Source: Hymenopus coronatus (Eukaryota > Arthropoda > Insecta > Mantodea > Hymenopodidae). From it: a stretch of 64,000 bases of DNA. Under the pieces are notes generated by a model, which saw nothing but the letters and a program-made list of their open reading frames with translations, made no database searches and had not been told where the DNA came from. The stretch covers positions 33,155,509-33,219,508 of the forward strand of contig CM060886.1 of the NCBI GenBank assembly GCA_030762935.1, written 5' to 3'. The position numbers were made by a program, and so were the translations under genes. Shown in pieces: positions 24,070 through 34,332 of the stretch. Positions within the stretch are counted from its first letter, which is position 1; each line of letters begins with the position of its first letter.

Positions 24070-26318
24070 CAGGGTGTTAATGAACTACACCGAAATAATT
24101 TCCAAGATTGTGCACGTGACTGATATAAGTAATTTGAGAGCGGCGATACATGGTCCCCAGATAAACATAACGCAACTACATAGCGTTAAACGTGTGGATA
24201 TCACGTGCTGATAAGTCGCTGTTGAAGCAAAGCAGGTTGAAACTGCCCGAGTGTAGAAATATCGATTTTTAGCAGCTCGTTACCAGCGTTCTCAAGATTT
24301 AATGTCGCAAAAATCTCGAACTAATCACTTGACAGTGCGACACTGAGCATTCATTAACTACGTTCTTGAGCTATGTAGCTTACTCTGGAGGCTTAATGCG
24401 TAACGTGGGAAGCTGCTATCCCAAAGGTCACGAGTTCGATACCTGTCATAGAGCAAATGTTTTTTATTATTAATATTTTTTTCATTCCAGACGAATTGCC
24501 ACGATACGTGAACGAGACCCGAACTCGGAAACTATCATTCACTTGAAAGCCACTACGCTAGAGAGGTACACTATAATATGTCCCATCGTTTTTCGTGTTA
24601 TGCTCTCGAATGGTTCATAAATTAGCTAGTGGCACTTCAGAAACTTACAGTCGTTACATCGAAATTTCAATAAACAGGCCATAAGTCTCCTATCTTAAAT
24701 TACTTATTTAAGTAATCTACATATTCTGTGAAAATATTTTGGTATAGTACACGTAAGGGACTGCCGGAACGTTATACCGTTCAAGTAGAAAATTAGAGCA
24801 TACATTTCAGTTGTAAATATCACTAATATGTGTTTCAACCTAATGAATATTTCATTTATAATAATTTTGTTTACAGTTTTTTTCTTTCTTTTCATTTCAG
24901 TATATTTGTTGCATCTTTTTATATATGTTTTGAATAAGTTGTATAGAATTGTATTTTTGTTCTTTATTCTTTTATTCATTATATCATTGCTTTGTTGAAT
25001 TTAATGTATTGACTGGTAGAGTGTGACGCAGAATTTAATGTTAAATAAATCAAGTCAAGAGAAAATGAACAAATACTGCCCTAAAAATAATGTTATAAAA
25101 TAATAAAACATATTTTTTCGCAATGTAAGCCATTGCATGTATAAAACTGGCAGCGTGACGTCATCGCCTCACGATACGCACGAAAATAACCTAAAATGGC
25201 GTGCTTTTACGAAAATAACATAACCAAGGTTATGTAACAAATACCAATCATTATAATGTATAGCTAAGAATTGATGTTTAGACGAGCATATTAACAATAA
25301 AACATAATTAATGTAGTAATGTGAGAGAAGAAGAATAAAAGGTGAACGAGATACTAGATGCTATAATTTGTTTATACCGGTAACAAAGCATAAGAACAGA
25401 ATTAAACAAATATTTGTTTAAGAAATGTCAGCTTTTTATAAGAGCATTTTCATGTAAATTATACAAATGTATTAATTTTAATTATTATGAGTATGTAAAA
25501 ATGTATTGTAAATACATATTTCATGAAATGTGGAATAAAGAAATCTGTCGTTCCCATGGCGATGGACAGATTACAATGTTATAAAACACTGTTCTTCAAC
25601 TTTTGTATATATGTGAAAAAGTTTAAAAGCTTCCGGGACGCAGTCAACAAGAAAGAAGCCAGGGATACAGCCGCCAAGAGCTAATCTTTCAAATCGAGAC
25701 CATTAATATAGCAATTTAGTGTGAAATATTGTATTTTACTGATTATCAACAAGAGACTTATTGTAAGGACAGATTACAAAGTATATATTTAGCACAGTTT
25801 TCTCAAAATGACATCAGTTTAAATAGCGTGCTTTAATTCACTACATTGTTTTAACGATTTACGAAATAAAAGTTTATAATTAACAAGAAATCTCCTAAAT
25901 TAATTCAATATTGTATTAAATCCTACCATCCAAGCAAGGAGGTTAAGATTCTCTTACTCACCGACTGACGCTGGCAAACTTATAACAGAAAACGTGGTTG
26001 AGCTGTGCACAAATAAGTTAATTTGCTGCCGATAATAACCTTGCAACTGCTCCAACAATAAAGTCTGGCGCAAATAGTTAATTCCAGTCTCGCCAACAGC
26101 AAGAATTACCAACTCTATATACAGTGGCAAATCTCAACCCGTAAAAAGGTTTAAATAAAATAAAAACTACACCCATCCAGAGCCTACACCGTGACGCCCC
26201 AACAACCAGCAGCCCTGATAACCACAACACCACTGACCTTTCTATTTCCGCCTCAAGTGGAAGAGAAGGCCTTATTGCCTTAACTCCAACCAGGATAAAT
26301 AAATAAATTAACACCCTG
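24070..26318. mobile_element. TIR-bounded insertion of 2.25 kb, family unknown
   Basis: Begins CAGGGTGTTAAT and ends ATTAACACCCTG, a 12-bp inverted repeat. Comparison with the empty-site copy (23640-23670) leaves only an extra TA, so the duplication is TA, as in Tc1/mariner-type integration. No transposase is readable inside. The first 400 bp contain a tRNA-like segment (24385-24450, 'ggcttaatgcgtaacg' then 'gagttcgatacctg'). The right end carries a LINE 3' tail. It may be a non-autonomous element or a composite. Confidence 0.55.
26060..26309 (+). mobile_element. LINE 3'-end fragment with (AAAT)n tail
   Basis: 'gagaaggccttattgcctta' followed by 'accaggataaataaataaa' matches, from memory, a common arthropod non-LTR retrotransposon 3' UTR that ends in short AAAT repeats. 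The 5' limit is unclear. It abuts the right inverted repeat of the surrounding insertion. Confidence 0.5.
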
Positions 26319-26390
26319 TATATTGTGTTAGATCAATATCATCGCTAGCTCTTTACGTTCTTTCCTTTTCTCCATCCACAAAATAGTGGT
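26319..26390 (+). repeat. Duplicated spacer unit, right part of split copy
   Basis: 'tatattgtgttagatcaata' and 'tctccatccacaaaatagtg' continue the unit interrupted at 24069. Confidence 0.7.
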
Positions 26391-26430
26391 GGTGGTGGTG
26401 GTGGTGGTGGTGGTGGTGGTGGTGGTGGTG
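26386..26430. repeat. (GGT)n microsatellite
   Basis: Perfect GTG trinucleotide tract of about 15 units. Confidence 0.97.
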
Positions 26431-27085
26431 AAAAATATCACGATACTGATAACAATACCATGTATTTCCCTATAAACAGTAACATATAAATAAGTTTTTG
26501 AGTGATGCGACATTGCCTTATCTACAACACGACATGAAAAAGCGGTAAAGAGAAATACATTTTACCTCTAGCCAGATAAGAACTGGAAAAGTTGAATAAA
26601 AACATGCACACATGGGGGGTAAAGTGTAGCTTACAAATGTTATTCTTAAAGCAGGAACTTGTAGTATTCATCGCATGATTAATGGCATTAGCCGCCCGCC
26701 ATTCATGCCCTGATGCAGACAGGAAAAGCGCTATATGAAATGTCGCGGTAACCCAGTCGAAAATCATTGCTTATTCTAAATGCTTTTTATTCGGGAGAGC
26801 GGGAGAGATGTATGTGTGTGAGGTTGCACTATTGTGAGGGAAGATGGACTGAAAGGGGAATAAATGATAGGGCAAATGTCGGATCCGTCGAGCCCATATC
26901 TCTGAGTGCGACCGACGTTGCTGTTAAGGCGTGAAGGAGAGCGAAAAGACTAACGGCTACCCTTGCTCTCAAATATAGCGAACTCGAGGTGAAAGCAACC
27001 ACCGAAGGTTGCACACATCCTAAGCCTTCTACTCTGGGTTGAAAAGCATACAGAGTATTTAAACTCGTTTCATCATATGCAGCGT
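26431..27085. other. Gene-free spacer
   Basis: No gene supported. The open stretch at 26829-27188 minus overlaps the SINE and shows no motif. Confidence 0.4.
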
Positions 27086-27380
27086 AGTGGCTGAGTAGAT
27101 AGACCCCTCGCCTCCGACCTAGGCAGTCTGGCAGTGGAATTTGTGGAGGATGAAAGGGGTTTTCTCCGGGTACTCCGGTTTCCCGCATTACTCATTCCAC
27201 CATCTGTTCCATTATGGCATTTCCCATAATTTATCTCCCTTGTATTTCATACTATCCACTTCCTCACACTCATGGCTGGCTGCGGTCCAACTACTCGATC
27301 CATGTTCATTCTCCGTTGGCTCCCCGACAGGCTTCTGGTTCCCTAAGCACTAACTTGTAAGTCCTACATAAGGGGAAGGT
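27086..27380 (+). repeat. SINE-B copy
   Basis: Degenerate tRNA-like head ('agtggctgagtagatagacc'), then the central block 'ggttttctccgggtactccg' and 'attccaccatctgttcc', then 'cgttggctccccgacaggct' and 'acttgtaagtcctac'. The same series occurs at 41050-41345. Confidence 0.7.
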
Positions 27381-27505
27381 AAGTTGACTAGGATAAAAAA
27401 AAAGTTTCATCATAAATATAAGAATAGATTATGAAAATTAAAAGAATGAGCTAAGGAAATCGATAAATGCAACGAATATAATCAGAAAAATAGAGTGAAT
27501 CATTT

Positions 27506-27655
27506 TACTTTCTCTACCATGTATGTCCATTGTACACAGAGATAGAGAACGTATTGTATTCTAGCTCAAAATTCTATACAGAAATTTCACCACAAATACA
27601 TGCTTTCAGAGCCCTTCAATCCAAAACAAACTTTAGAAAAAGACCAGTGTTTGTG

Positions 27656-27691
<36 letters not shown>

Positions 27692-28330
27692 ACTCTCTCT
27701 GTGAGTCTGTAGTCTATACACACATAACTCAAACATGCAAAGTTAACTTCGTATTTATGATCACTATTTTCCAAGGGTACGACACAAAGATTTACAGAAA
27801 AGCCCCTCCCCTCCTCAAATTACTCTATAGATGGAGGAATTTTCCAAATTTTCACTTTCTCATAATTGGCTAAAACGATTGCCGTATATTAAAGAATGTT
27901 TACATGCCCTTTTGTGTGTGTTTCGAATTTATTGGAAATAGCTATTGAATTCCACTTCATTCTGAATTGCATTTTCATAACTGGTAAACCGTAAGAAATA
28001 GTGAAAAAACCTACTGCACAAAAAATGTGAACCTCATTAAAACACAAAATTTATGCAACATACCTTTCTTGAAGAGCTGACCATTTCAGAGATATTCCCT
28101 TTTATTGGTTTCAATTTTAAAATACGTAAAGTACTGTTCTCAAACGGTAAGCTCTCATCCTTTTCATTTCTCTTTCTTTTTCACTCCTGGTCATGGAAAG
28201 AGTATCGAATTTGAAAGATATTAGCATAGCGACCGATTTGACAGTCGCTTTAGCCTAGTGTATTTTGTTGCCTTGGCACATGCTTAATGGAAGTACGTGC
28301 ACTAAGAGATCAAATATTTGTGGAAATATT
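27506..28330 (-). repeat. PER copy, full length but diverged
   Basis: Hairpin end at left ('ttactttctctaccatgta' paired with 'tacacagagatagagaac'). The internal microsatellite is CT here (27657-27688) instead of CA/GT. The right end is eroded. Confidence 0.7.
27657..27688. repeat. (CT)n microsatellite
   Basis: Perfect CT dinucleotide tract of about 16 units inside the PER copy. Confidence 0.95.
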
Positions 28331-28432
28331 GTATAGACTTATTAGGTGTTTGAGTAATCTATATGTATGAGTACGTGTAGTTGTGAGTGTGTACTTCCTT
28401 TTATTGGTCTGTTGTTCTGTTGCAGAGCGATC

Positions 28433-28682
28433 TTTTTTTTTTTTTTTTTTTTTTTTTTTGTAGTGTTTAACCCCCGCTTTTACTGCACTGGCACCGCAGG
28501 CGATGACACGGATGATACATGAAGATGGAGCCCCGGTGGAATGAGATGGTGGGGGAAATCGGAGAACCCGGAGTAAACCCGCCCATGCGCCGCTTTGTCC
28601 ACCACTTTGCGGGCGCTTGGGATCGAACCCGGGCCGTTAGGTGAGAGGCGAATGGTCTGACCACTTGGCCAGGACGCGGCCT
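28433..28682 (-). repeat. SINE-A copy with poly-A tail and target duplication
   Basis: Read on minus: tRNA-derived head with A box TGGCCAAGTGG and B box GGTTCGATCCC; central block 'ccgggttctccgatttcccc'; 'cgcctgcggtgcc'; 'gttaaacactac'; and an A tail of 27 bases (T-run 28433-28459). A flanking GCGATC occurs at 28427-28432 and 28683-28688. Pol III-type internal promoter, no protein. Confidence 0.9.
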
Positions 28683-28768
28683 GCGATCGGGTGTGTCTAT
28701 ATACGAGGTTTGTGCGTGTATTTCTGATGTTGTGAATGTATGTACATAATATTTTAAATCCAAGTATA

Positions 28769-29023
28769 TTATTTTCTCTACACGTACTATATACTAAGTG
28801 TATAGAGAAAGTATTGTATTCCACGCAAAAATTTGATACCGAGGTTTCACCAGAAATATATTTTAGGATCCCCCCCCGAATAAAAGAAGCATTTTCAGAA
28901 AATGGTGGATTCAGAGGCACCCAAAACAAGTATTTTCGGTGAAATCCCGGTATCGAATTTTTGGGTGCAATACATTACCTTCTCTATACACTATGTACAC
29001 AGTACGTGTAGAGAAAGTAAAAA
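28769..29023. repeat. PER palindrome: two hairpin ends head to head
   Basis: Only the terminal ~130 bp of PER is present, once on minus (28769 to about 28898) and once on plus (about 28899-29023), making an inverted repeat of about 255 bp. Each arm contains the terminal hairpin and the 'tttccggtgaaatc' block. Neither left end nor middle is present. Confidence 0.85.
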
Positions 29024-29202
29024 TATAATTTCATAGAGTTGCAACAGCGGGGTTACAGATATTGTTCCATAATTTTTACGCACCCTATAGATTTAAATGT
29101 TTATATTGTACTGTCGGACAGAGAAAATTTGGTTGTTCACTGACGACAATTGTTACAAAATGGGATTTTAGATTATCGTTTTCAATATTTGGTCGTCTTC
29201 TT

Positions 29203-29500
29203 AATGCAGTGGTAGCGCAATCTTACCTAGGTAGGCCAGGGTTCGATTCCTGGTACCGGTGTGAGGATATTCTCCCGTTGGGAGACCTGATCCGGAGTGC
29301 ACTGAGCCTCGTCAGGTTCCCTGAAAGGCTATTGAGGAGGTAATTGAGGGAGAAGAGCGCCTCCCGGTTGGAGGAACAGCATTATCCAGCCGAGAGGGCC
29401 TCGGGCGCTAACCGGTGCCACTCTCTAGCAGTGCACTCTACTCATGACGCCTGTAATGGGCAGAGGTAGGGGATACAGCGGTTTGGCGTTAGGTCATTGC
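29203..29500 (+). repeat. SINE-F, tRNA-derived
   Basis: Head 'gcagtggtagcgcaatctta' (A-box-like) and B box GGGTTCGATTCC about 35 bases on, followed by 'gggagacctgatccggagtg' and a GC-rich body. Only one copy is seen here, so the family limits are uncertain. Confidence 0.55.
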
Positions 29501-29527
29501 CCGATTTCAGACTTTAGCGCCACTGAG

Positions 29528-30252
29528 TTTATTACCTTCTCTATACGAACTATGTACATAATGTGTAGAGAAGGCATTGCATTGCACCCAAACATTCGTT
29601 ACCGAGATTTCACCGGAAATACATGTTTTGAGACTCCCTATATCCAAAAAAATTTTTAGAAAAATGTCCGTGTGTGTGTGTCTGTCTCTGTAAGTGTGTG
29701 TGTGTGTGTATGTGTGTAAGTAGCATAGCTCAAAAACGAAAAAACCGTTAAAAACCAAACTTGGTATTTAAGTTTGGTATCTTCCAAGGATGCGACACCA
29801 AGATCCCCCCACCCACATGGAAAACATTTTAAAAATTTTGATTTTCTTAAAAATGGGCTAACGATTTTAATTAAAATATGGTATATTAAAAATATTTACC
29901 TGACAAATAAAATGTATATCTTGAATTTTCTGGGAATAGCCCCTGAAGACTACTTTATTCTGGATGAACTTTACGGAACTGTGCATAACTGCTAAACCGT
30001 AAGAGATGGACAAAAAATTACTGCACAGGAAATGTAGCTCACGATAAAGCACACAATTTATGTCATACATTTTTTTTCGTGGAGTTGATCATTTTTAAGA
30101 TATTCCCTCATTTCGCTTCTACTTACAAGGAAGCAAGTAATAAGACTATGTCTGCTAATTAGCATGAAGTCAATAGAAGCATAAGCTTTTCAACTACAAT
30201 TTGTTGCAGAGATGTAGAGAAAGTAATTTGAATGGAAAACATCAGAGCTTTT
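29528..30252 (-). repeat. PER copy with internal deletion
   Basis: Starts inside the terminal hairpin ('ttctctatacgaactatgta'), lacks its outermost bases, and has lost about 100 bp in the left half ('agatattccctcatttcgct' joins blocks that are normally apart). Right end 'gtagagaaagtaatttgaat' is present. Confidence 0.75.
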
Positions 30253-30545
30253 TTAAAGTGATTATTTATCTCAGTATTCAAAATTACATCTGGAAATTCA
30301 AAATTTGTTCTATTACCTGTACCTGTTCTATACATGTTCCTAAGTCATGGATTGTAATGTTAACCCTTAAGCAAAACAAAGTACTGATGCAAGTTATTGT
30401 TGAAAGAAATTGAATGCAGTGTTAAATAATTGATAGGTTTCATATACAGTTTTAACTAGACTTTAGACACTTGTATATTATTTACAAACTCTGAACGTAG
30501 AGCCATTTTTACCGTAAAACAGACATATGTATATTTTAAGGTCTT

Positions 30546-30685
30546 ATTACTTTCTCTACACATACCTACATAGTTTATAGAGAAGTTATTTAATTGCACC
30601 CAAAAATTCTATACCCTGATTTCACCGGAAATATATATTTTGAGATTTAATGTCCATGTGTGTGTCAGTGGGCAACATAGATGGG
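30546..30685 (-). repeat. PER fragment, hairpin end only
   Basis: 'ttactttctctacacatacc' with a shortened hairpin, then 'atttcaccggaaatatatat', then 'gtgtgtcagtgggcaacata' where the copy stops. Confidence 0.75.
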
Positions 30686-31477
30686 ATGGTTATGAAGAGA
30701 TTCATCAATATTGGGGTACTTTCGATGAGAAAATCCACATCAAGTATTTGATTTTCTTGGACTACAGAGCATGCTGAATTCAAATTATCGGAAGTTAAAC
30801 CTTTGTCTTATTGTCATTCCAGTCGTTTTACCCCGATGGCTTCGTGTTGCTTGTCTGAAGAATCCTTTCAACGCTTCCACTCTTTTGAGACAGAATCTTA
30901 GCACTGAACGCCAAGCGAATATATTACTCCTAATATCTTATAAATTATACAAAGACTTAATCATACTAATATAAAATATGAAATAGGCCGTAAATATCAA
31001 AGAAAGCATCCTCTTCTCTTGACTCACTTATTACATCAATATTTAATATACGGCGTATTTCAAAATCTCTGCATATTTTCTGTTACAGCGTAATGGAAAA
31101 ACATATAAAATATGTGATCTATTTATAAGACTTTGTCTACCTATACCCTAAAGACCTATACTTACAAAAACATATTCTTCTATGTACTTCAAGCTAAGAT
31201 GAGATAAATATTAGCAGAAATAGCCTTTTTTTTTTTTTATTCTTTATTTTAGATCGCAGAACTACAAGGTCTTATAGCGACCATATTAAAAATCTTGTTT
31301 ACAGTTTTACATCCCTAAAACAATGAAAATTTTGAACATAAGTAAATCATTATATACTCTGGGATTAAAATATACCTCTATAATGCTTATGACATATGAA
31401 AACAATAATTTAGTATAAAAATATAACAATATTAATATTATACTACAACAAACAGTGACAGTTAAATTAGGTATAAC
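30686..31477. other. Spacer with a possible relic of the PER left end
   Basis: 31127-31225 ('gactttgtctacctatacc', 'gataaatattagcagaaata') is a weak match to the left end of PER and stops at a T-run (31226-31238). No gene is supported. Confidence 0.35.
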
Positions 31478-31491
31478 ATGTTAGTAATTAT
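31478..31491. repeat. Target duplication of the Penelope-like insertion, left
   Basis: ATGTTAGTAATTAT, repeated exactly at 32125-32138. Confidence 0.85.
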
Positions 31492-31573
31492 GACTTGAAG
31501 CTTTCCTGGCGGCGGTATGAAAATAACTTTTCTCGGGCTGTCAGCCAGGTGAATTCTGGAATAATTTCCAAGC

Positions 31574-31604
31574 TTTCAAGAGCTAACGTCGCTCTTATCT
31601 TCAG
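31574..31604 (-). ncRNA. Possible hammerhead-ribozyme relic
   Basis: On minus, CTGAAGA (31598-31604), then AGAGC...GCTCT as a stem with a GACGTTA loop, then TGAAAGC. This matches the CUGANGA - stem II - GAAA order of a hammerhead core, which Penelope-like terminal repeats are known to carry. The cleavage triplet and stem I are not convincing. The inverted copy (32039-32069, plus) has GAAG in place of GAAA. Confidence 0.3.
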
Positions 31605-31713
31605 GGAATGATGTAGAGACTCCGGGTTCGCCTTATATATATAGTAGTCCGGTGGAGGGGACCGGCCAGATACCGCTCTGTGATTGGCCCGGATCCGGCA
31701 TGGGAGGCGTTGA

Positions 31714-31965
31714 CTAGGAACCAATGGTCTCCGTTGCCGGGACGGAATGCTCTGATTGGCCCGCTGCCAGATGTGAACCTGTATTAAAACTAGGGCTAGC
31801 TTTTGGAAGTTTCACAAATCTTTGTGAGTGTTTGCTGAGCACCGAACTCCAAATGCCATTCACCTGCAAGCCGCTGTCTCTGTTGATGTTATTTTCTTCG
31901 TATTTAATAGCTATGACTTCTTTGATGGAGCGGTCCCAATAGCTTGGGAAACCCGAGCCAATCAC
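31714..31965 (-). pseudogene. C-terminal end of Penelope-like retroelement protein
   Basis: The readable core is WDRSIKEVIAIKYEENN followed by INRDSGLQVNGIWSSVL. The order (K-E-x-I-x-I, then N-x-N-R-D-x-G, then a Trp about 8 residues on) fits the last segment of the GIY-YIG endonuclease region of Penelope-like proteins. The reverse transcriptase and the GIY-YIG core itself are missing, so this is a truncated coding tail. The residues after SSVL and before WDR probably belong to the terminal repeats. Confidence 0.65.
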
Positions 31966-32124
31966 AGAGCGGCATCTGGCCGGTGCCGCCCATCGGACTA
32001 ATATATATAAAGCGAACCCGGAATCTCTACATCATTCCCTGAAGATGAGAGCGACGTTAGCTCTTGAAGGCTTGGAAATTATTCCAGAATTCACCTGGCT
32101 GATAGCCCGAGAAAAGTTATTTTC

Positions 32125-32138
32125 ATGTTAGTAATTAT
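32125..32138. repeat. Target duplication of the Penelope-like insertion, right
   Basis: ATGTTAGTAATTAT, identical to 31478-31491. Confidence 0.85.
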
Positions 32139-32639
32139 AATTCTGAGAGTTATATACAGTTATATAGATTGATTTCTTTAAGGTATATTAATACATTGAC
32201 TAAACTTTTTGTGTCTGCAAGTGTTAATGCAAAGTTTTTTGAAACTGAGTGCTGTTTTCTGACATGACTGTCTTATAGATAGAAAGCCATATTAAAATCT
32301 TTTAAAAGTTGTCACTGAAATTCGGGTTCATTTACATGGTCAGAGTTGCGGTAACCAAATAAATATTTGAGTTTCTTGGTGTAACTGATACAGGTTATTT
32401 AAATAAATTCACGTTAGCGATATTATTGTTCGGTTAACATACATAATACATGTTCTCTTTCAAATATTAGTTTAGTTAGCATAGCAACTTTTGTTCTACC
32501 GGGTGATCCAAAAACATCCGAACCGACTTCGCGGTGTTTTGCCTGTCCGCGACATCGGCACTTGATGCCGTCTGCCGTTACCATAGAAAGGCGCATATGA
32601 CACAATGCAACATTTCTAAAACTACATTTAAAGGCTTTA

Positions 32640-32765
32640 CTTAACAATGTTAATAAAGAGGATCCTGAAACTGACCACCGCCATACATTTTTGATACCTC
32701 GTAAGGAAACTATCCACCGCTCGTCGTGGTTCACGCTTAGAACTGATGGCAATTTCTTGGGGGAC
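32640..32765 (-). pseudogene. IS630-type transposase fragment, C-terminus
   Basis: Minus-strand codons QEIAISSKREPRRAVDSFL then RYQKCMAVV match the usual ending of this family (an EI-x-x-I, then LRR-x-VDxF, then LQKC motif). They lie beyond the PER copy, so the PER insertion separates the two parts of one old gene. About 15-20 codons between the parts are missing. Confidence 0.7.
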
Positions 32766-33559
32766 ACTTTTACTTTCTCTAAACGTACTGTGCACATAGT
32801 GTATAGAGAAGGTATTGCACTCCAGCCAAAAATACGATACCGAGATTTCACCAGAAATAAATGTTTGGGTCTCCCTTAATCCAAAAAAAGACATTTTTAC
32901 AAAAAGGTCCGCGCGCGCGCGCGTGTGTGTATGTGTGGACAGCATAGCTCAAAAACGAAAAGACCGTTGAATATCAAACTTATTTAAGTTTGGTTTCTTC
33001 CAGGGATGCGACACGAAGATTTTCAAGAATATTCCCCACCACCAAATACCCTTTACATGGATTTTTTTTTAAATTTTTATTTTCTTAAAATGGCTCTAAC
33101 AATTTGGATTAAAACATCGTATATTAAAGATATGTACCTTGAAAATAATATGTATATCTTGAACTTGCTGGGAATAGCTTCTGAAGACTGTTTTATTCTG
33201 GATCAATTTTACCGAACTTTACATAACTGCTAAACCGTAAGAGATGGACAAAAACTTACCACGCAAACAATGTAGAGCACATTAAAACCCACAATTTGTT
33301 GTATACATTTTTTTTATCGTGGAGTTGATCGTTTTTTAAAATATGCCTTGCTTTTTGGCTTTAGCTTTAAGGAACTTACTTTTCTCATACAGGAATTTGC
33401 CAACTGCTGTCCATACAAACAAACGAATTTCAGTCACATAGCAACCAGCTTTTCACTATCACCCACTTATTTCGCTTCTACTTACAAGGAAGCAAGTAAT
33501 AAGTCTATTTCTGCTAATTTTTCTCGATTAGCATGAAGTAAATAGAAGCATAAGCTTTC

Positions 33560-33605
<46 letters not shown>

Positions 33606-33659
33606 TTGTAGTGGAGATGTAGAGAAAGTCATGTGAATGGAACACATCAGATTTTTTTA
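32766..33659 (-). repeat. PER copy, full length, inside the IS630-type element
   Basis: Junctions 'gggggacac/ttttactttctc' and 'cagattttttt/atgctttaag' give the clearest external limits for the family. The copy contains a GC/GT microsatellite (32911-32934) and an AAT microsatellite (33560-33605). Confidence 0.88.
33560..33605. repeat. (AAT)n microsatellite
   Basis: Perfect AAT trinucleotide tract of about 15 units near the left-type end of the PER copy. Confidence 0.95.
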
Positions 33660-33661
33660 TG

Positions 33662-34085
33662 CTTTAAGTTACCCCAGGATAGAACTCACAGGGATTAGGT
33701 CAGGCGACCGACGGGGTCACAAATCTCTACTAACAATTCTATCCTGAAACACGCTTTCCACTGTCTCATCGAAAGATTGGCTGTATGAGGTGTTGTAGAG
33801 TCTTCTTAAAAAGGGCAAAATCACCTACTTGTCTGTTAATTCTCTATAAAAAAAGAGGGCAACAGTGTATTCACGTATGTATAGGTGTCAACTTTGACCC
33901 GAAAAAAATTGGGACTATAACTCTTTCGTCCTGGAGGAGTATCTCTTGAGCAATATTAGAGTTCTCAGAACTCCAATAATGATTATTCTGTGTACACACA
34001 TATTCATGAAGGTGGAACCAAACCTCTTTCTTGAAACATATTAAATTTGGGTCAATTTCGCTATTCTACGCATTATTGAGGGTCC
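33662..34085 (-). pseudogene. IS630-type transposase fragment, catalytic core
   Basis: Reading from about 34050 down: EVWFHLHEYVCTQNNHYWSS (where SDEAWFHLSG-type sequence is usual), then LLQDERVIV and PIFFGSKLTP, then EDSTTPHTANLSM (second catalytic Asp region), then, after a -1 shift, FQDRIVSRDL, a TGA in place of Trp, and PRRSPDLIPV. This is the insect-type transposase with QDGAxxHTA and WPPRSPDLTPxDFFLWG motifs. The first catalytic Asp and the DFF acidic residue are substituted. Non-functional. The reading stops where the PER copy begins. Confidence 0.75.
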
Positions 34086-34332
34086 ACTTAACACATACGA
34101 ATCCTATATAATTACGAGTTGTGCATCTTAAAACAAATGCTGACTAAGTACAGGCGAAAATAATAAAGCACACTGGTAATAACTCAACCACACGACATCA
34201 CTCAGCTCAATACTAATTTCAGAAAAGAGAAAACAAGTCAGCAGCGTGACCTTGCGTACAGCAGCTGTGTGTTATGTTTGAGCGCAGTGGAAAAACACCG
34301 CACAGCGGTTCGGATGAATTTGGGTCGCATGG

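Larger units (their letters stand above)
31492..32124 (-). mobile_element. Penelope-like element, short 3' fragment with inverted terminal repeats
   Basis: The 633-bp insertion sits between 14-bp duplications. About 200 bp at each side are inverted copies of each other (about 31516-31700 and 31930-32124; shared words 'tctggaataatttccaagc' and 'ctctgtgattggc'). Between them, minus-strand codons match the C-terminal tail of a Penelope-like GIY-YIG protein. Inverted, truncated terminal repeats and severe 5' truncation are typical of Penelope-like elements. Each arm has a TATATATA tract and a CTGAAGA...GAAA segment that may be a hammerhead-like relic. Confidence 0.75.
32499..34332 (-). mobile_element. 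IS630/Tc1-mariner superfamily element, degraded, split by PER
   Basis: Left end CCGGGTGATCCAAAAACATC and right end the complement of CCATGCGACCCAAATTCATC, both continuing CGAACCG...GCGGTGTTTT. TA occurs at 32497-32498 and 34333-34334. Transposase remnants lie on minus on both sides of a PER copy (32766-33659). Without that copy the element is about 940 bp, so it had also lost its N-terminal coding part. Confidence 0.8.

Noticed and set aside
23909..24211. 100-codon plus-strand open stretch
   Set aside because: It runs through a GGT microsatellite and across the junction of an insertion, so it cannot be an original gene.
26078..26314. Open minus-strand frame (78 codons) with hydrophobic segments
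   Set aside because: It is the reverse complement of the LINE 3' tail fragment. The hydrophobic look comes from AAAT/TTTA sequence.
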